A DNA stretch of 64,000 nt from Bradyrhizobium sp. AZCC 2262 (GCF_036924535.1 NZ_JAZHRT010000001.1:9042501-9106500), one strand, 5' to 3'; positions 26,580 to 35,013 are shown, counted from the stretch's first letter. Notes: generated by a model not told the origin, from the sequence alone. Made by a program: numbers and translations.

Positions 26580-27608
26580 TTAGATCGGAGCGGCGCCCCT
26601 CGACATGTTAAGTGCAGGGATCCCGCACAGCGCCTGTGTTCGCTCCCGCAATGTCGGTGTATCGGTACAAGGCCCGGTGATCATGCTGATCGAAAGCCCC
26701 ATCTCTCCGAGCAGCTGCTTGGCGCCAAGCGCACCAAGCGCATCCGCTGCCGCCAGGATAATCTTGACCTCGGCACGTCTGCGTTTGAGGCATTCGAGGA
26801 AAATCGGTACATTGCCTCCAAGAATGTCGCCACCGCACTCGATCAGCACCCCGTCGGATACGTTCGACAAGGTGACATCGAGCGCGCGATTGAAAATGGC
26901 GTCGGCGCCGTGGCGCCCGGACGGATAAGTTGTCGGTAATCCAAAATCGACGCAGTCGAAAGTCCGGGCGGCTCCGAAATCCCGATACCGCAATATCTCG
27001 GTCAATGAGGACGTGCCCGTCGCCTTTAAGGCGGTGACGGCAACGTGTCCTTTTCCTAGCAACGTTCTCAACACAGCGGTTCCCGCCGTCGTCTTGCCGA
27101 CCTCGGCCGACGTGCCGACGATCAGGAAAATGGGCGCTCCGTGGTCGGCTTTGCCATCGCCAACCAAGGCAAACCGCCCGAGGTCCAGGATCTCGCCCTC
27201 GTTGTTCAGGATGGCCCCGCGATACGTTACTTGCGCGAGATGCGCCTTCGCAAGCGGCGAGTCACCGATAAGCTCGCCAACGACTCCGGAATCGGCGAGC
27301 ACCCAATAGCTAGCTCCGGGGCGGAGTCCGCCAGGGGGCACGCGACCCACCACCCAACGAGTGGATTCCCTGTGTCCCGGCGTACCAAGAAAAAGATCCC
27401 CCGGCACCAATGTCATGGCTCGCCCGGACACCGATTCCAAAATAATCGGCGCGGCCTGCTCGGTCAGTTCAAACACGCAAACAGATCCTTCGAGACCAGC
27501 CGTCTCGATGCACCGAGCCGCATCAAGAGAAGGAATTCGTCTAAGCGCCGACGCCTTCTTGTGCACCGGTTTCGATCCGAAAGCGCTCTCGAATTCAATA
27601 ATCGTCAA
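26580..27608 (-). CDS. P-loop NTPase, DUF1611-like
   Basis: A 342-residue protein. The first 155 residues are an unassigned domain with strand-rich character. A Walker A site, GTSAEVGKTT (residues 165-174), begins a P-loop domain with late segments LIECGGDILGGNVPIF and ALGALGAKQLLGEMGLSI. The overall plan recalls DUF1611 proteins, some of which act with amino-acid epimerases or ligases, but the match is by memory. The TTG start overlaps the stop of the upstream peptide gene (TTGA), so the two are translationally coupled. A decayed copy of its 5' end lies at 27857-27926. Confidence 0.7.
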   Translation of the reverse strand: MTIIEFESAFGSKPVHKKASALRRIPSLDAARCIETAGLEGSVCVFELTEQAAPIILESVSGRAMTLVPGDLFLGTPGHRESTRWVVGRVPPGGLRPGASYWVLADSGVVGELIGDSPLAKAHLAQVTYRGAILNNEGEILDLGRFALVGDGKADHGAPIFLIVGTSAEVGKTTAGTAVLRTLLGKGHVAVTALKATGTSSLTEILRYRDFGAARTFDCVDFGLPTTYPSGRHGADAIFNRALDVTLSNVSDGVLIECGGDILGGNVPIFLECLKRRRAEVKIILAAADALGALGAKQLLGEMGLSISMITGPCTDTPTLRERTQALCGIPALNMSRGAAPI

Positions 27609-27814
27609 GATGAATTGTTACCATCTTCCATGGGCACGTCTTGAACGGCTTTTTCCAGGACCAGCAAGTACGTGCAGTTTGGGCCGACAGGTGGCTTGAT
27701 CAGGTGCCCGTACTCATCCGTGATGTTGAGTACCTCGATGATCTTGTCCACCTGCTCTCTGGTCAAGTGACTGTGGGCACCGATAGTGTACTGTGCCCTA
27801 ACGATGGCGCCCAT
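27605..27814 (-). CDS. small paralogous peptide 1, candidate YcaO/TfuA substrate
   Basis: 69 residues. By hand alignment about 48 of 66 positions match peptide 2 (27923-28129). Both share DQVDKIIEVL-like helix wording at residues 21-29 and the invariant K40-P-P-V-G-P-N-C47, followed by a hydrophobic strand and an acidic, Asn/Ser-rich tail. The start at 27814 is the one homologous to peptide 2, with TGGAG upstream; an ATG at 27829 adds five unaligned residues. It overlaps the P-loop gene start. I do not recognise the family. It could be a ribosomally made precursor, a carrier, or a small folded partner. Confidence 0.75.
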   Translation of the reverse strand: MGAIVRAQYTIGAHSHLTREQVDKIIEVLNITDEYGHLIKPPVGPNCTYLLVLEKAVQDVPMEDGNNSS

Positions 27815-27856
27815 CGAATATCGCTCCATTTTCTGCGCGCTGAAAACTTCCGCAAC

Positions 27857-27926
27857 GCCGCATCAAGAGAATGAATTCGTAAGCGACGATGCCTTCTTCA
27901 GCGCGCTTGAATTCGATAATCGTCAA
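27857..27926 (-). pseudogene. decayed 5' end of a second P-loop gene copy
   Basis: The stretch GCCGCATCAAGAGAA..GAATTCGT..AAGCG..GCCTTCTT..GAATTC.ATAATCGTCAAGA.GAATTG aligns with 27525-27608, the start of the P-loop gene. It has a two-base deletion and a deletion of about 18 bases. It sits directly downstream of peptide 2, exactly as the intact P-loop gene sits downstream of peptide 1. This is the scar of a tandem duplication of peptide gene plus P-loop gene start. Confidence 0.8.
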
Positions 27927-28129
27927 GACGAATTGCCGTTTTCGATCGGCACGTCTTGATCGGCTTTTTCCAGGATCAGAAAGTAATTGCAGTTTGGGCC
28001 GACAGGGGGCTTGAGCAGGTGCCCGCTCTCATCCCTGATGTCGAGGACCTCAATGATCTTATCTACCTGATCTCTGCTCAAGTGACTGTTGGCACCAAGA
28101 ATATAGTGCGCAGTAACAATGCCGCCCAT
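27923..28129 (-). CDS. small paralogous peptide 2, candidate YcaO/TfuA substrate
   Basis: 68 residues, paralog of peptide 1. It begins MGGIVTAHYILGANSHLSRD and keeps the same K-P-P-V-G-P-N-C block and the YFLILEKA-type strand. TGGAG lies seven bases before the ATG, a good ribosome-binding site. It is probably the first gene of the minus-strand unit peptide 2, relic, peptide 1, P-loop gene. The differences from peptide 1 are mostly conservative (Glu/Asp, Ile/Leu, Thr/Ser), which suggests both copies are under selection. No function is known to me. Confidence 0.75.
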   Translation of the reverse strand: MGGIVTAHYILGANSHLSRDQVDKIIEVLDIRDESGHLLKPPVGPNCNYFLILEKADQDVPIENGNSS

Positions 28130-28347
28130 TGGATATCTCCATCTTCTGCAACGCTAAAAAACAACGCTGAAAACGGCCGCTTGCAGCGCCAAAATACACG
28201 ACCCGCCTCCCGGGTCCAAGTGTCCGGCCATCGAATTCGAACACGACAACTTTGCGACAGATCGGCCGGTCGTGGCGTCGACCCCGTCAAGAAATGAATC
28301 AGACACCCGTCCTGATTGTAGCAGCCCGAACACGGCACGAACACGCA
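28130..28347. other. intergenic leader of the peptide/P-loop unit
   Basis: 218 bases between peptide 2 and the stop of the Bug-type binding protein gene, both on the minus strand. It should hold the promoter of the peptide unit. The piece CGCTGAAAAC.. near 28161 resembles the sequence upstream of peptide 1 near 27839, so part of the leader was duplicated too. No gene is seen. Confidence 0.45.
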
Positions 28348-29325
28348 TTAATCAATCCAGGCTCCGGCGAAATCGACCACCTTGCGCCACCTTTCAATGT
28401 CCTCATCGATGAATTTCTCGAACTGCTCCGGAGTCATGGACATCGCCATCCCGCCGGTATCCGCGAGGCGTGCCAGAAAATCAGGGTCACTGAATGCTTC
28501 CGTCACCGCCTTGTTGAGCGTCAGAACAACGTCGGACGGGGTCCCCCTGGGTGCGACAATGCCGTACCAGACCATTGCCTCAAAGCCCGGCACGGTCTCG
28601 GCGATCGCCGGAATCTCCGGCGCCGAGGTCCAGCGCACTGCCGAGGTCACGCCAAGAGCCCGCACTTTGCCCGCCCGTGCCATCTGCAATGCGATCGTAA
28701 TATTGTCGAACATCACATGGACCCGGCCCTCGATCAGGTCCGGATAGGCCGCGTGCGAGCCGCGGTATGGGACGTGGATCATGTCGATTTTGGTCATCAG
28801 ACTGAACATGGCGCCGGAGAGGTGCAGGGATGTCCCGTGTCCCGATGACGCATATGAAAGCTTGCCTGGATAACGCCTGGCGTAGTCGATGAACTCCTGC
28901 ACCGACTGCACCGGCAACGACGAAGGCACCACCATGACGTTCGGAAAACGCATCACAAATGCCACCGGCACGGCGTCGCGCCGGAAATCAAACGGCAGCT
29001 TCCTGTAGAGCGACGCGCCGATGGTGGTATTGGGTGCAGCAAACAGCAGGGTATAGCCATCCGGCGCCGACTTGAGCACTCTCTCGGTGCTCAAATTTCC
29101 GCCCATGCCCGTACGGTTCTCAACAATAAAGGGTTGGCCGAAGCGCCGCGACAGCCAGTCGGCCACAAGTCGGGCAACAAGGTCAGTCCCTCCGCCTGCC
29201 GCCAGTCCGACGCTGATGATGACTGGGCGCGCTGGATATGTTTGCGCCCAAGCCTTCCAGGGCTCGCCAACCAGAAAGACTGAACCCGCAGCTAGATTCA
29301 GAAATCGCCGACGGCACTCCTTCAT
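28348..29325 (-). CDS. tripartite tricarboxylate transporter (Bug/TctC) solute-binding protein
   Basis: A 325-residue periplasmic binding protein of the Bug family, with a signal peptide ending near AWAQ. Family signatures follow: YPARPVIISVGLAAGGGTD, VENRTGMGGN, PDGYTLLFAAPNTTIG, and GKLSYASSGHGTSLHLSGAMF. The group binds carboxylates and amides. No TctA/TctB membrane genes are present, as is usual for the many orphan Bug genes of alpha- and betaproteobacteria. It lies ten bases after the cyclase-ATPase-TPR gene on the same strand and may be co-transcribed with it. Confidence 0.9.
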   Translation of the reverse strand: MKECRRRFLNLAAGSVFLVGEPWKAWAQTYPARPVIISVGLAAGGGTDLVARLVADWLSRRFGQPFIVENRTGMGGNLSTERVLKSAPDGYTLLFAAPNTTIGASLYRKLPFDFRRDAVPVAFVMRFPNVMVVPSSLPVQSVQEFIDYARRYPGKLSYASSGHGTSLHLSGAMFSLMTKIDMIHVPYRGSHAAYPDLIEGRVHVMFDNITIALQMARAGKVRALGVTSAVRWTSAPEIPAIAETVPGFEAMVWYGIVAPRGTPSDVVLTLNKAVTEAFSDPDFLARLADTGGMAMSMTPEQFEKFIDEDIERWRKVVDFAGAWID

Positions 29326-29335
29326 TGTATCTTCC

Positions 29336-32300
29336 TTACGTCACACTCCGCAGGATACGCGTTGGCCGCGCTTCGAGATCGCCCTCCAGCCGATCTAGCA
29401 AGGCCCGCGCCGCAACAAGGTCGGGAGTGGTCAAACCCTCGGTAAACCACGCATGAACAGGCGCGAGCACTTCGCATCCTGCCTGTCGATTTCCCTGCTC
29501 GAGCCGGACATTAGCCAGGCTGGTCGCCGCGCGGAGCTCCCAAAGCTTCGCCCGTTGTTGCCTTGCCAAATTCAGACCGGTTGTGAGCAGGTGCAGCGCG
29601 TGCTCGGCGTCTCGCGCGGAAAACTGAGCCTGCAAGCGGATGATCTCCGATTCACACCATCGCTCGCCCGTTGAGTGTACAAGCTCAGCCGCCCGGTTGA
29701 GCAATGCCACTGCGCCGTCCGTATCGCCATACATGCCCACGATTTCGGCGGTAGCCGTCATGAAGAACGGCAGCAGAGCCCAATTTTGCGTGGTGTCGAA
29801 CTGTTCAATGCAATCGCGCATGCGCTCCATGAGAGCTGGATCGCGGCGCATCTGCAGCTGCGCCCAACAGTTAAAGATGGCACCATCGCGAACTCCCTTA
29901 AACGTCTCGAATTCGGCCGCTAGACCGAGAAGTCGTTGCGAAAGCTCCAGCACGGTTTGGGTGTCGCGCTGCATGATGTGTTGCACACATGCACGCCGCA
30001 AAGCGACGATTTGACTCACGGCGTGGTTCAAGCTGTCGGCATATCGAACTGCTTCCAGGCTCTTGGCAGCGCCGGAATCGGGGTAGCCGAGCGCCGTGAG
30101 ACAAATGCCGAGTACAGTACATGCCCCCATCTTGGGATCGCGCACGGCCAGCGCAGCTTGCCCATCCCGGACCTCACTATACGTATCAACGAGAAGCCGC
30201 ATGTCCTCGCATGCCGTCTCGAAACGCCCCAGCAGCAGATTGGCAAATCCCGACATTTTCCGTGCCATGATGAAGGCCTGAGGGTTCTCGGTCCTTTGGC
30301 CGACATCGGACATCTCAGCGGCATAGCGAAGCAACGTCTCAGGTTGGGAGTGAGAAAAATAGTAATTGAACAAGCCGTCGTGGGCTCGAATGAGCTCGTG
30401 TGTATTGCCGAGCTTGAGGCACAGCGCTCTTGCCCGCTCGACCGCTGAGCGCACCTCCTCACTTCCCGAGCCTTGTTCGTCGACAAGCGATTGGTACAGC
30501 GCAACTTGGAGGGCAAGCTCGCGACGCTCTTTCTCCTTCGAATCTGGAAGATGTTCGATCTGCCGGAGGCCCTTGCGTAGATGGCTTACTCGTTCCGTCA
30601 GCGCAAATCGGCCGTTCGTCCGCTGCGCCGCCTTCAGGTAATAATCGATCGACCTGTCGGCCGCCTCCGCTTCTCCAAAATGCCACGCAATGATCTCAGG
30701 CAAACGGCTTTCGGGGCGAATGACTTCTTCTTCGAGCAGCTCGGCCACACGCAAATGAATCGACCGGCGTCGCTCGCGTAACAAAGAGGCGTAGGCAGCA
30801 TCCTGTACCAGGGCGTGCTTGAAAGCGTAGGTCGAATGAGGGGGCTGGCCGTACGTGGTCGCCAGTCCAGCCTGCACGAGCTCGCCAAGCGCCTCCTGCA
30901 AGTCCTTCCGCGGCCATGTCGATACGCTCTCCAGCAGTTCGAAGGAAAATTCTCGGCCGATGACCGATCCAATCTGGGCCACCTCTTTCGCGGCGACCAA
31001 ACGATCAAGGCGCGCCATCAGGGAAGCTTGCAGTGTTGTCGGCACGATCGCTGGAGTGAGCGGATCGGCCAGGTTTGGCGGGTCATCCGCCAGACGGATT
31101 CCAGTGTACAGAACAGTCTTGGTCAGCTCCTCGATGAAAAGAGGTATTCCGTCGGCGTGCGCGATAATCCTGTCGACCACCTCCTGTCGTGGAATTCGTC
31201 CCTCGGCCACTGAATTTATCAAAGACGCGGCATCGCGAGGGTGAAGTCCGCTCAGCGTTTGAACCGTGACGTGTGGACGAGCTAGCCATGGCGGTCGTGT
31301 TTCGGGCCGGCTGGTGTTGACTACCAGCATCGGCAGCGTTGCCACTTGCTCAACCAACAAACCCATCAGATCCAATGTCGTGGGATCAGCCCAGTGAAGG
31401 TCCTCAATAATGACCAGCAGCGGGCCCCGTCGGCTCATTTTCTCGAAATATCGAAGGATGGCGGCCAGAGCCATGACCTTTCCCCGCGGCTGCTTATGGA
31501 TGTCGGGGAAATCGTTCGGCGCCAGTGGGAGCGAGAGCAGGTCAGCGATAATTGCAACGTCAGGGTCGGGCGACACGTCGGCTTCAAGCAGACGCAAAAG
31601 CTTTTCCAGTTTTGCTGCGGGAGCGTCGCCGCGCTCAAATCGAGCGGCTCGTTCTATTTGACGAATGACGGGATACAGCGGGCTGTCTTGGTGATTGGGC
31701 GAGCATACAAGACGGGTTCTCGCACGCGACTCCTGCCCAATGCCTTGCTCGAGCGCCGCGACAAGCCGCGACTTGCCGATGCCCGGCTCTCCAATGAGAA
31801 CGATAACGCGTCCTTCACCCGCTTTGGCCTGCGCCCAACGGCGCAACAACAAGTCCAACTCTTCCTTTCGTCCCACCAGCGGCAATTTGCCGCTGCGAAG
31901 GGCCTCAAAGCGGCTATCTGTCGGACTTTCGGCGAGCGCAGCCCACGCGTAGATCGGCGTCGGACCTCCCTTCAACCGGGCAGGACCAAGAACTTTGTAC
32001 TCAAACAATCCGCCCGTAAGACGTCGGGTCGTTTCAGCAATGACCACCATGCCGGGTTCAGCCATGGCGATGAGACCGGCCGCCAAATTGGGGGTATTGC
32101 CGACCACGGGCGACTCCAGCGACGACCCAGAGCCTATGACGTCGCCGACGACGACAGGCCCGGTCGCAATTCCAACTCGGCAGGCAAGCGTTCCGGCGGA
32201 GCCGGCTACCGTGCTGAGACGGCCGACCGCCTCGACAATGGCCAAGCCGGCAAGCACCGCGCGCTCCGCATCATCCTCATGCGCTTGCGGGAATCCGAAG

Positions 32301-32731
32301 TAGATCAGCGCGCCATCGCCCATGTAGCGGGCGACAAAGCCGTCAAGCCGAGCCACAACACTCCTTATGCATTCCTGATACGTGGTGATGACTTTGCGAA
32401 GATCCTCTGGATCAAGCCGGGCACCAAGCATCGTCGAACTGACCAGATCGACGAACATCACTGTAAGTTGCCGGCGTTCGGCCCCAGGCTGGCGAGGCTT
32501 TGGTGCGGCAGACCCATTTTGCTCAGGCAACCTTGTCGCGAGCGCTACTCCGCACGCGGCGCAGAATTTCTTGCCGGGAGAATTTTTGCTGCTGCAAACC
32601 TTGCAGGTCAGTGGAAGTGGCGAGCCACAATCGCCACAAAAATTGTCACTGCTGCCGACATCGGCCCCGCAGCGCGGGCAAGCCGTGCGATCCTGTTCGA
32701 TGATGGCCGTAGTCACTTGCAGCGTGCTCAC
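29336..32731 (-). CDS. zinc-ribbon/cyclase/AAA ATPase/TPR multidomain regulator
   Basis: 1131 residues. Order: two zinc-ribbon cysteine clusters (CPRCG..CGDCG and CKVC..CAACG, residues 18-60); class III cyclase homology domain (about 90-265); AAA-type ATPase with GEPGIGKSR Walker A near residue 315; long helical TPR-like region to the end. The cyclase metal aspartates are present (MFVDLVSST, YMGDGALIYF). The transition-state segment reads GNTPNLAAGLIAM, where relatives have Asn-Leu-Ala-Ala-Arg-Leu, so the catalytic Arg is Gly. It may be a regulator that binds rather than makes nucleotides. The start is a GTG with a weak ribosome-binding site. Confidence 0.88.
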   Translation of the reverse strand: MSTLQVTTAIIEQDRTACPRCGADVGSSDNFCGDCGSPLPLTCKVCSSKNSPGKKFCAACGVALATRLPEQNGSAAPKPRQPGAERRQLTVMFVDLVSSTMLGARLDPEDLRKVITTYQECIRSVVARLDGFVARYMGDGALIYFGFPQAHEDDAERAVLAGLAIVEAVGRLSTVAGSAGTLACRVGIATGPVVVGDVIGSGSSLESPVVGNTPNLAAGLIAMAEPGMVVIAETTRRLTGGLFEYKVLGPARLKGGPTPIYAWAALAESPTDSRFEALRSGKLPLVGRKEELDLLLRRWAQAKAGEGRVIVLIGEPGIGKSRLVAALEQGIGQESRARTRLVCSPNHQDSPLYPVIRQIERAARFERGDAPAAKLEKLLRLLEADVSPDPDVAIIADLLSLPLAPNDFPDIHKQPRGKVMALAAILRYFEKMSRRGPLLVIIEDLHWADPTTLDLMGLLVEQVATLPMLVVNTSRPETRPPWLARPHVTVQTLSGLHPRDAASLINSVAEGRIPRQEVVDRIIAHADGIPLFIEELTKTVLYTGIRLADDPPNLADPLTPAIVPTTLQASLMARLDRLVAAKEVAQIGSVIGREFSFELLESVSTWPRKDLQEALGELVQAGLATTYGQPPHSTYAFKHALVQDAAYASLLRERRRSIHLRVAELLEEEVIRPESRLPEIIAWHFGEAEAADRSIDYYLKAAQRTNGRFALTERVSHLRKGLRQIEHLPDSKEKERRELALQVALYQSLVDEQGSGSEEVRSAVERARALCLKLGNTHELIRAHDGLFNYYFSHSQPETLLRYAAEMSDVGQRTENPQAFIMARKMSGFANLLLGRFETACEDMRLLVDTYSEVRDGQAALAVRDPKMGACTVLGICLTALGYPDSGAAKSLEAVRYADSLNHAVSQIVALRRACVQHIMQRDTQTVLELSQRLLGLAAEFETFKGVRDGAIFNCWAQLQMRRDPALMERMRDCIEQFDTTQNWALLPFFMTATAEIVGMYGDTDGAVALLNRAAELVHSTGERWCESEIIRLQAQFSARDAEHALHLLTTGLNLARQQRAKLWELRAATSLANVRLEQGNRQAGCEVLAPVHAWFTEGLTTPDLVAARALLDRLEGDLEARPTRILRSVT

Positions 32732-33023
32732 ATTTTGAGAAACTTACGCGGCCGCGAAGTTGGTCAGGCGATATCGTCACCTTCTGCAGAGGAATTGCGC
32801 CACGTTGGCCGACCGCAATATGGCCGGCTGCACCTGGCTGAGGTTAACTCAGTCTGCCCATTCCTGAAAGGGGCATCGTTGCGCCCGTCATTGGCCCTTG
32901 GGGAGCGACTATGCGTACATCCGCGACGGCGCCAAACGTTGTCTCGCCGGCCCGGTGACGTGACAGGAACGGTTGGATGTCGGTGTACCATGACGCGCCG
33001 CCAAGACTTCGTATATCATCGTG
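32732..33023. other. intergenic region upstream of the multidomain regulator
   Basis: 292 bases between the GTG start of the regulator and the stop of the methyltransferase, both minus strand. It presumably carries the regulator's promoter. Frames across it are shadows without ribosome-binding sites, and I see no repeat or hairpin worth naming. Confidence 0.4.
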
Positions 33024-33659
33024 TCAGTCGCGGACCTGAGCGCTGAGCGCCCAAAAATGCTTCAATCTGAGTACGCTGATATTCGTGCATATCTCATTGA
33101 AAGTCTCTTCGGGTTCACCCGGCCGTGGAAAGTTCTTGATTATCTCGTAAGTGCGTCCATCTTTGAGCTTCCGGATTGTATACTGATTGCCCCACCGGTC
33201 TTCTCGGGAGATGGGAGACGTGAACCCGTCAACGTAAAATTGATCGATCATCAGCAAAGTTGCTGCCGGGCGTAGTCGTGAGGCGAAATGCGACAGGAAT
33301 GACTTGCGCTTTTGTCTCTTGACGTGAGACCACCACAAGTGCGCCATCCCCACATCAAATATCGTAGTTGAATGGGGGAGTGAATAGGCATCGGCAGTGC
33401 GCAAGCTCACATGCTGACCAAGTCGCCGCGTCGCAGCAATCTCAAGGGTCTCGGCATTCAAATCGGTCGCGGTAACGGCCCGAGCAAACGGCGCTGCTAT
33501 TTCGGTCCAGTAGCCGGTCCCCGCCGCAACTTCCAAAATATTCAGTCCTCGCGTGCGCTCAATCAGCCACGCCTGCAATAGCGTGAGTTCACTCAGTCGC
33601 TCAGGCGCCTGATAGAACAGGTCATACTCTGCGGCACGAGCACGGTAGTATTGTTGCAT
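33024..33659 (-). CDS. class I SAM-dependent methyltransferase
   Basis: A 211-residue methyltransferase. The SAM-binding motif I is LNILEVAAGTGYWTEIAAPFA (about residues 38-58), followed by VTATDLNAETLEIA with the acidic residue for the ribose. The YYRARAAEYDLFYQ opening is typical of small-molecule methyltransferases. The ATG at 33659 is chosen because the family fold begins there. A GTG at 33821 would add 54 residues of poor composition. The substrate is unknown. The gene has no obvious partner; the 180 bases upstream include the terminator of the TetR gene. Confidence 0.8.
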   Translation of the reverse strand: MQQYYRARAAEYDLFYQAPERLSELTLLQAWLIERTRGLNILEVAAGTGYWTEIAAPFARAVTATDLNAETLEIAATRRLGQHVSLRTADAYSLPHSTTIFDVGMAHLWWSHVKRQKRKSFLSHFASRLRPAATLLMIDQFYVDGFTSPISREDRWGNQYTIRKLKDGRTYEIIKNFPRPGEPEETFNEICTNISVLRLKHFWALSAQVRD

Positions 33660-33926
33660 TGTGTCCGGCAATGTCAGCCTCTGATACGGCAATGGTCGCG
33701 GCAGGGGTAGAGCGAGAGATTGTGCGACAGAAGATCGGCTCAGCACGAGCGCCTCCACACGCGAGAGTTCACTAAGCCCGGTTGAAGACCGCCGCCTGAG
33801 GTGGCCGGAATCAGCGGACACTATGCCGGAACTCCTACCTCACGCGTATGAGCTAGCTCACATTCGAAATTTCCTGGATCGTCTCCCTTTGAGGTGCTTC
33901 GTTGCGCCTTTCCGCAACCGAGCCAG

Positions 33927-33965
33927 GAAAAACCCCGACAATCTCTATCGATTGCCGGGTTTCGT
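33927..33965 (-). terminator. intrinsic terminator of the TetR gene
   Basis: On the minus strand, AACCCGGCAATC and GATTGTCGGGGTT pair around a short loop (33931-33962), followed by TTTTTCC. It lies about 40 bases after the TetR stop at 34002. Confidence 0.75.
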
Positions 33966-34001
33966 TTTGACGTTTAAGCGCCTCTGAACGGCCGACAGCT
34001 A

Positions 34002-34667
34002 CTATGCAACGGACGGGAGGAGGCGCTTTACTTCTTCCTGCAGGTCCGCGATCGCCTTGCGGTCGCCCGAGAGATGCCGCAGCAGGCATCGCTGGAAGAG
34101 CCCATCAAACAGCGCATAGAGCGCTCCCCGGGAGACCACTGGCTGCCGTCCACCAAGTAAGGCAAAGCGCGACGCTATTCGCCACACCATATCTTCCAGG
34201 CTCTTGTCGATCTCGGCGACGTCGTCGCGAAAGGCCTCTTCAAACAGTGATTGCGAGCGAAGATCGTACCAGAGGCGATGCATACGCGCCTCGTCGCGCA
34301 CCGTCTCGCCGAGCTTTTCCAGAAAACCCTTCATCAGTTCGTCGCGGCTTTGCGCCGCCGACGTGATCTGGTCGTACCGCGTGACGCATTTGGCTTTGTA
34401 GTGACGAACACAACAGCAGATCAGGTCGACCTTGTCGCTGAAGTAATAGTGCAGCACGCCGTGCGTAAACTCGGATTTCTGCGCGATCTCGCGCAGGCTG
34501 GTTCTCGCATAGCCGAGCTCAGCCAGGGTTTCCAATGCAGCCTCGGCAAGCTCGATTCGCCGGGCACTGAATTTGTCGACACGCCCCCGTTCGATCCGAT
34601 CCGAGGGCCAGTTCGACCGTCCCGTCGTTTCGATTTTCCGCTTCGTAACCGCAGATTGTTTGCGCAC
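34002..34667 (-). CDS. TetR family transcriptional regulator
   Basis: A 221-residue repressor-type protein. The N-terminal helix-turn-helix is ALETLAELGYARTSLREIAQKSEFTHGVLHYYFSDKVDLI (about 45-85), with the usual HYYF..K recognition end. A 30-residue basic tail precedes it. The C-terminal ligand domain has an unusual CCC triplet in LICCCVRHYKAK. No ATG is available: GTG at 34667 is chosen because GGAG lies six bases upstream, with TTG at 34673 as the alternative. It is divergent from the SDR/saccharopine-dehydrogenase-like/acyl-CoA ligase genes, its likely targets. Tandem operator-like repeats lie between them. Confidence 0.85.
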   Translation of the reverse strand: MRKQSAVTKRKIETTGRSNWPSDRIERGRVDKFSARRIELAEAALETLAELGYARTSLREIAQKSEFTHGVLHYYFSDKVDLICCCVRHYKAKCVTRYDQITSAAQSRDELMKGFLEKLGETVRDEARMHRLWYDLRSQSLFEEAFRDDVAEIDKSLEDMVWRIASRFALLGGRQPVVSRGALYALFDGLFQRCLLRHLSGDRKAIADLQEEVKRLLPSVA

Positions 34668-34741
34668 GCCCAACTCCGAATCGCCGCGTCATCCCGGCAG
34701 CAATAATGCCCTGAAAAATCATCCTCCACCCTCTTGGTCAA

Positions 34742-34801
34742 GAATTACTTGACAAGTGTCTAAATTTTGGACGATCGTCAAGATATTCTTGGCCAAGTGT
34801 C
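34742..34801. promoter_or_regulatory. tandem operator-like repeats, likely TetR binding sites
   Basis: Two related 19-20 base copies lie at 34742-34760 and 34782-34801, both ending CAAGTGTC. Their cores are palindromic: ACTTGACAAGT (34747-34757) and CTTGGCCAAG (34788-34797). A third palindrome, GACGATCGTC (34770-34779), lies between. The two copies are about 41 bases apart, close to four helical turns, so two dimers could bind the same face. Confidence 0.65.
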
Positions 34802-35013
34802 AAGTTTAGGGCGTCGCGGCCGGAAAAAAGCTGCGAACGATTGGGGGAGAGCAGGCAGCGCACCAGCACCGCCAACATTTTCGTTTCCGGTCAGCCGAAA
34901 AGCTTTTTCTCAGCGAAAGAGAAACAACAGGCACGCCCGTAGGGCGGCAGGCATCCGTGCTCGGCAGGTAGCGGCACGTCACAACAATGAAATCACAAAG
35001 GGAGGAGCATACG

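Noticed and set aside
31346..33046. Long plus-strand open frame opposite the multidomain regulator
   Set aside because: Antisense shadow; the minus-strand frame contains clear zinc-ribbon, cyclase and ATPase motifs.
33660..33821. GTG-started extension of the methyltransferase, and a possible mobile-element end at the GTGTCCGCTGATTCCGGCC-like sequence near 33803-33821
   Set aside because: The extension has poor composition. The short sequence looked reminiscent of insertion-sequence ends, but no matching second end, transposase or target duplication was visible.
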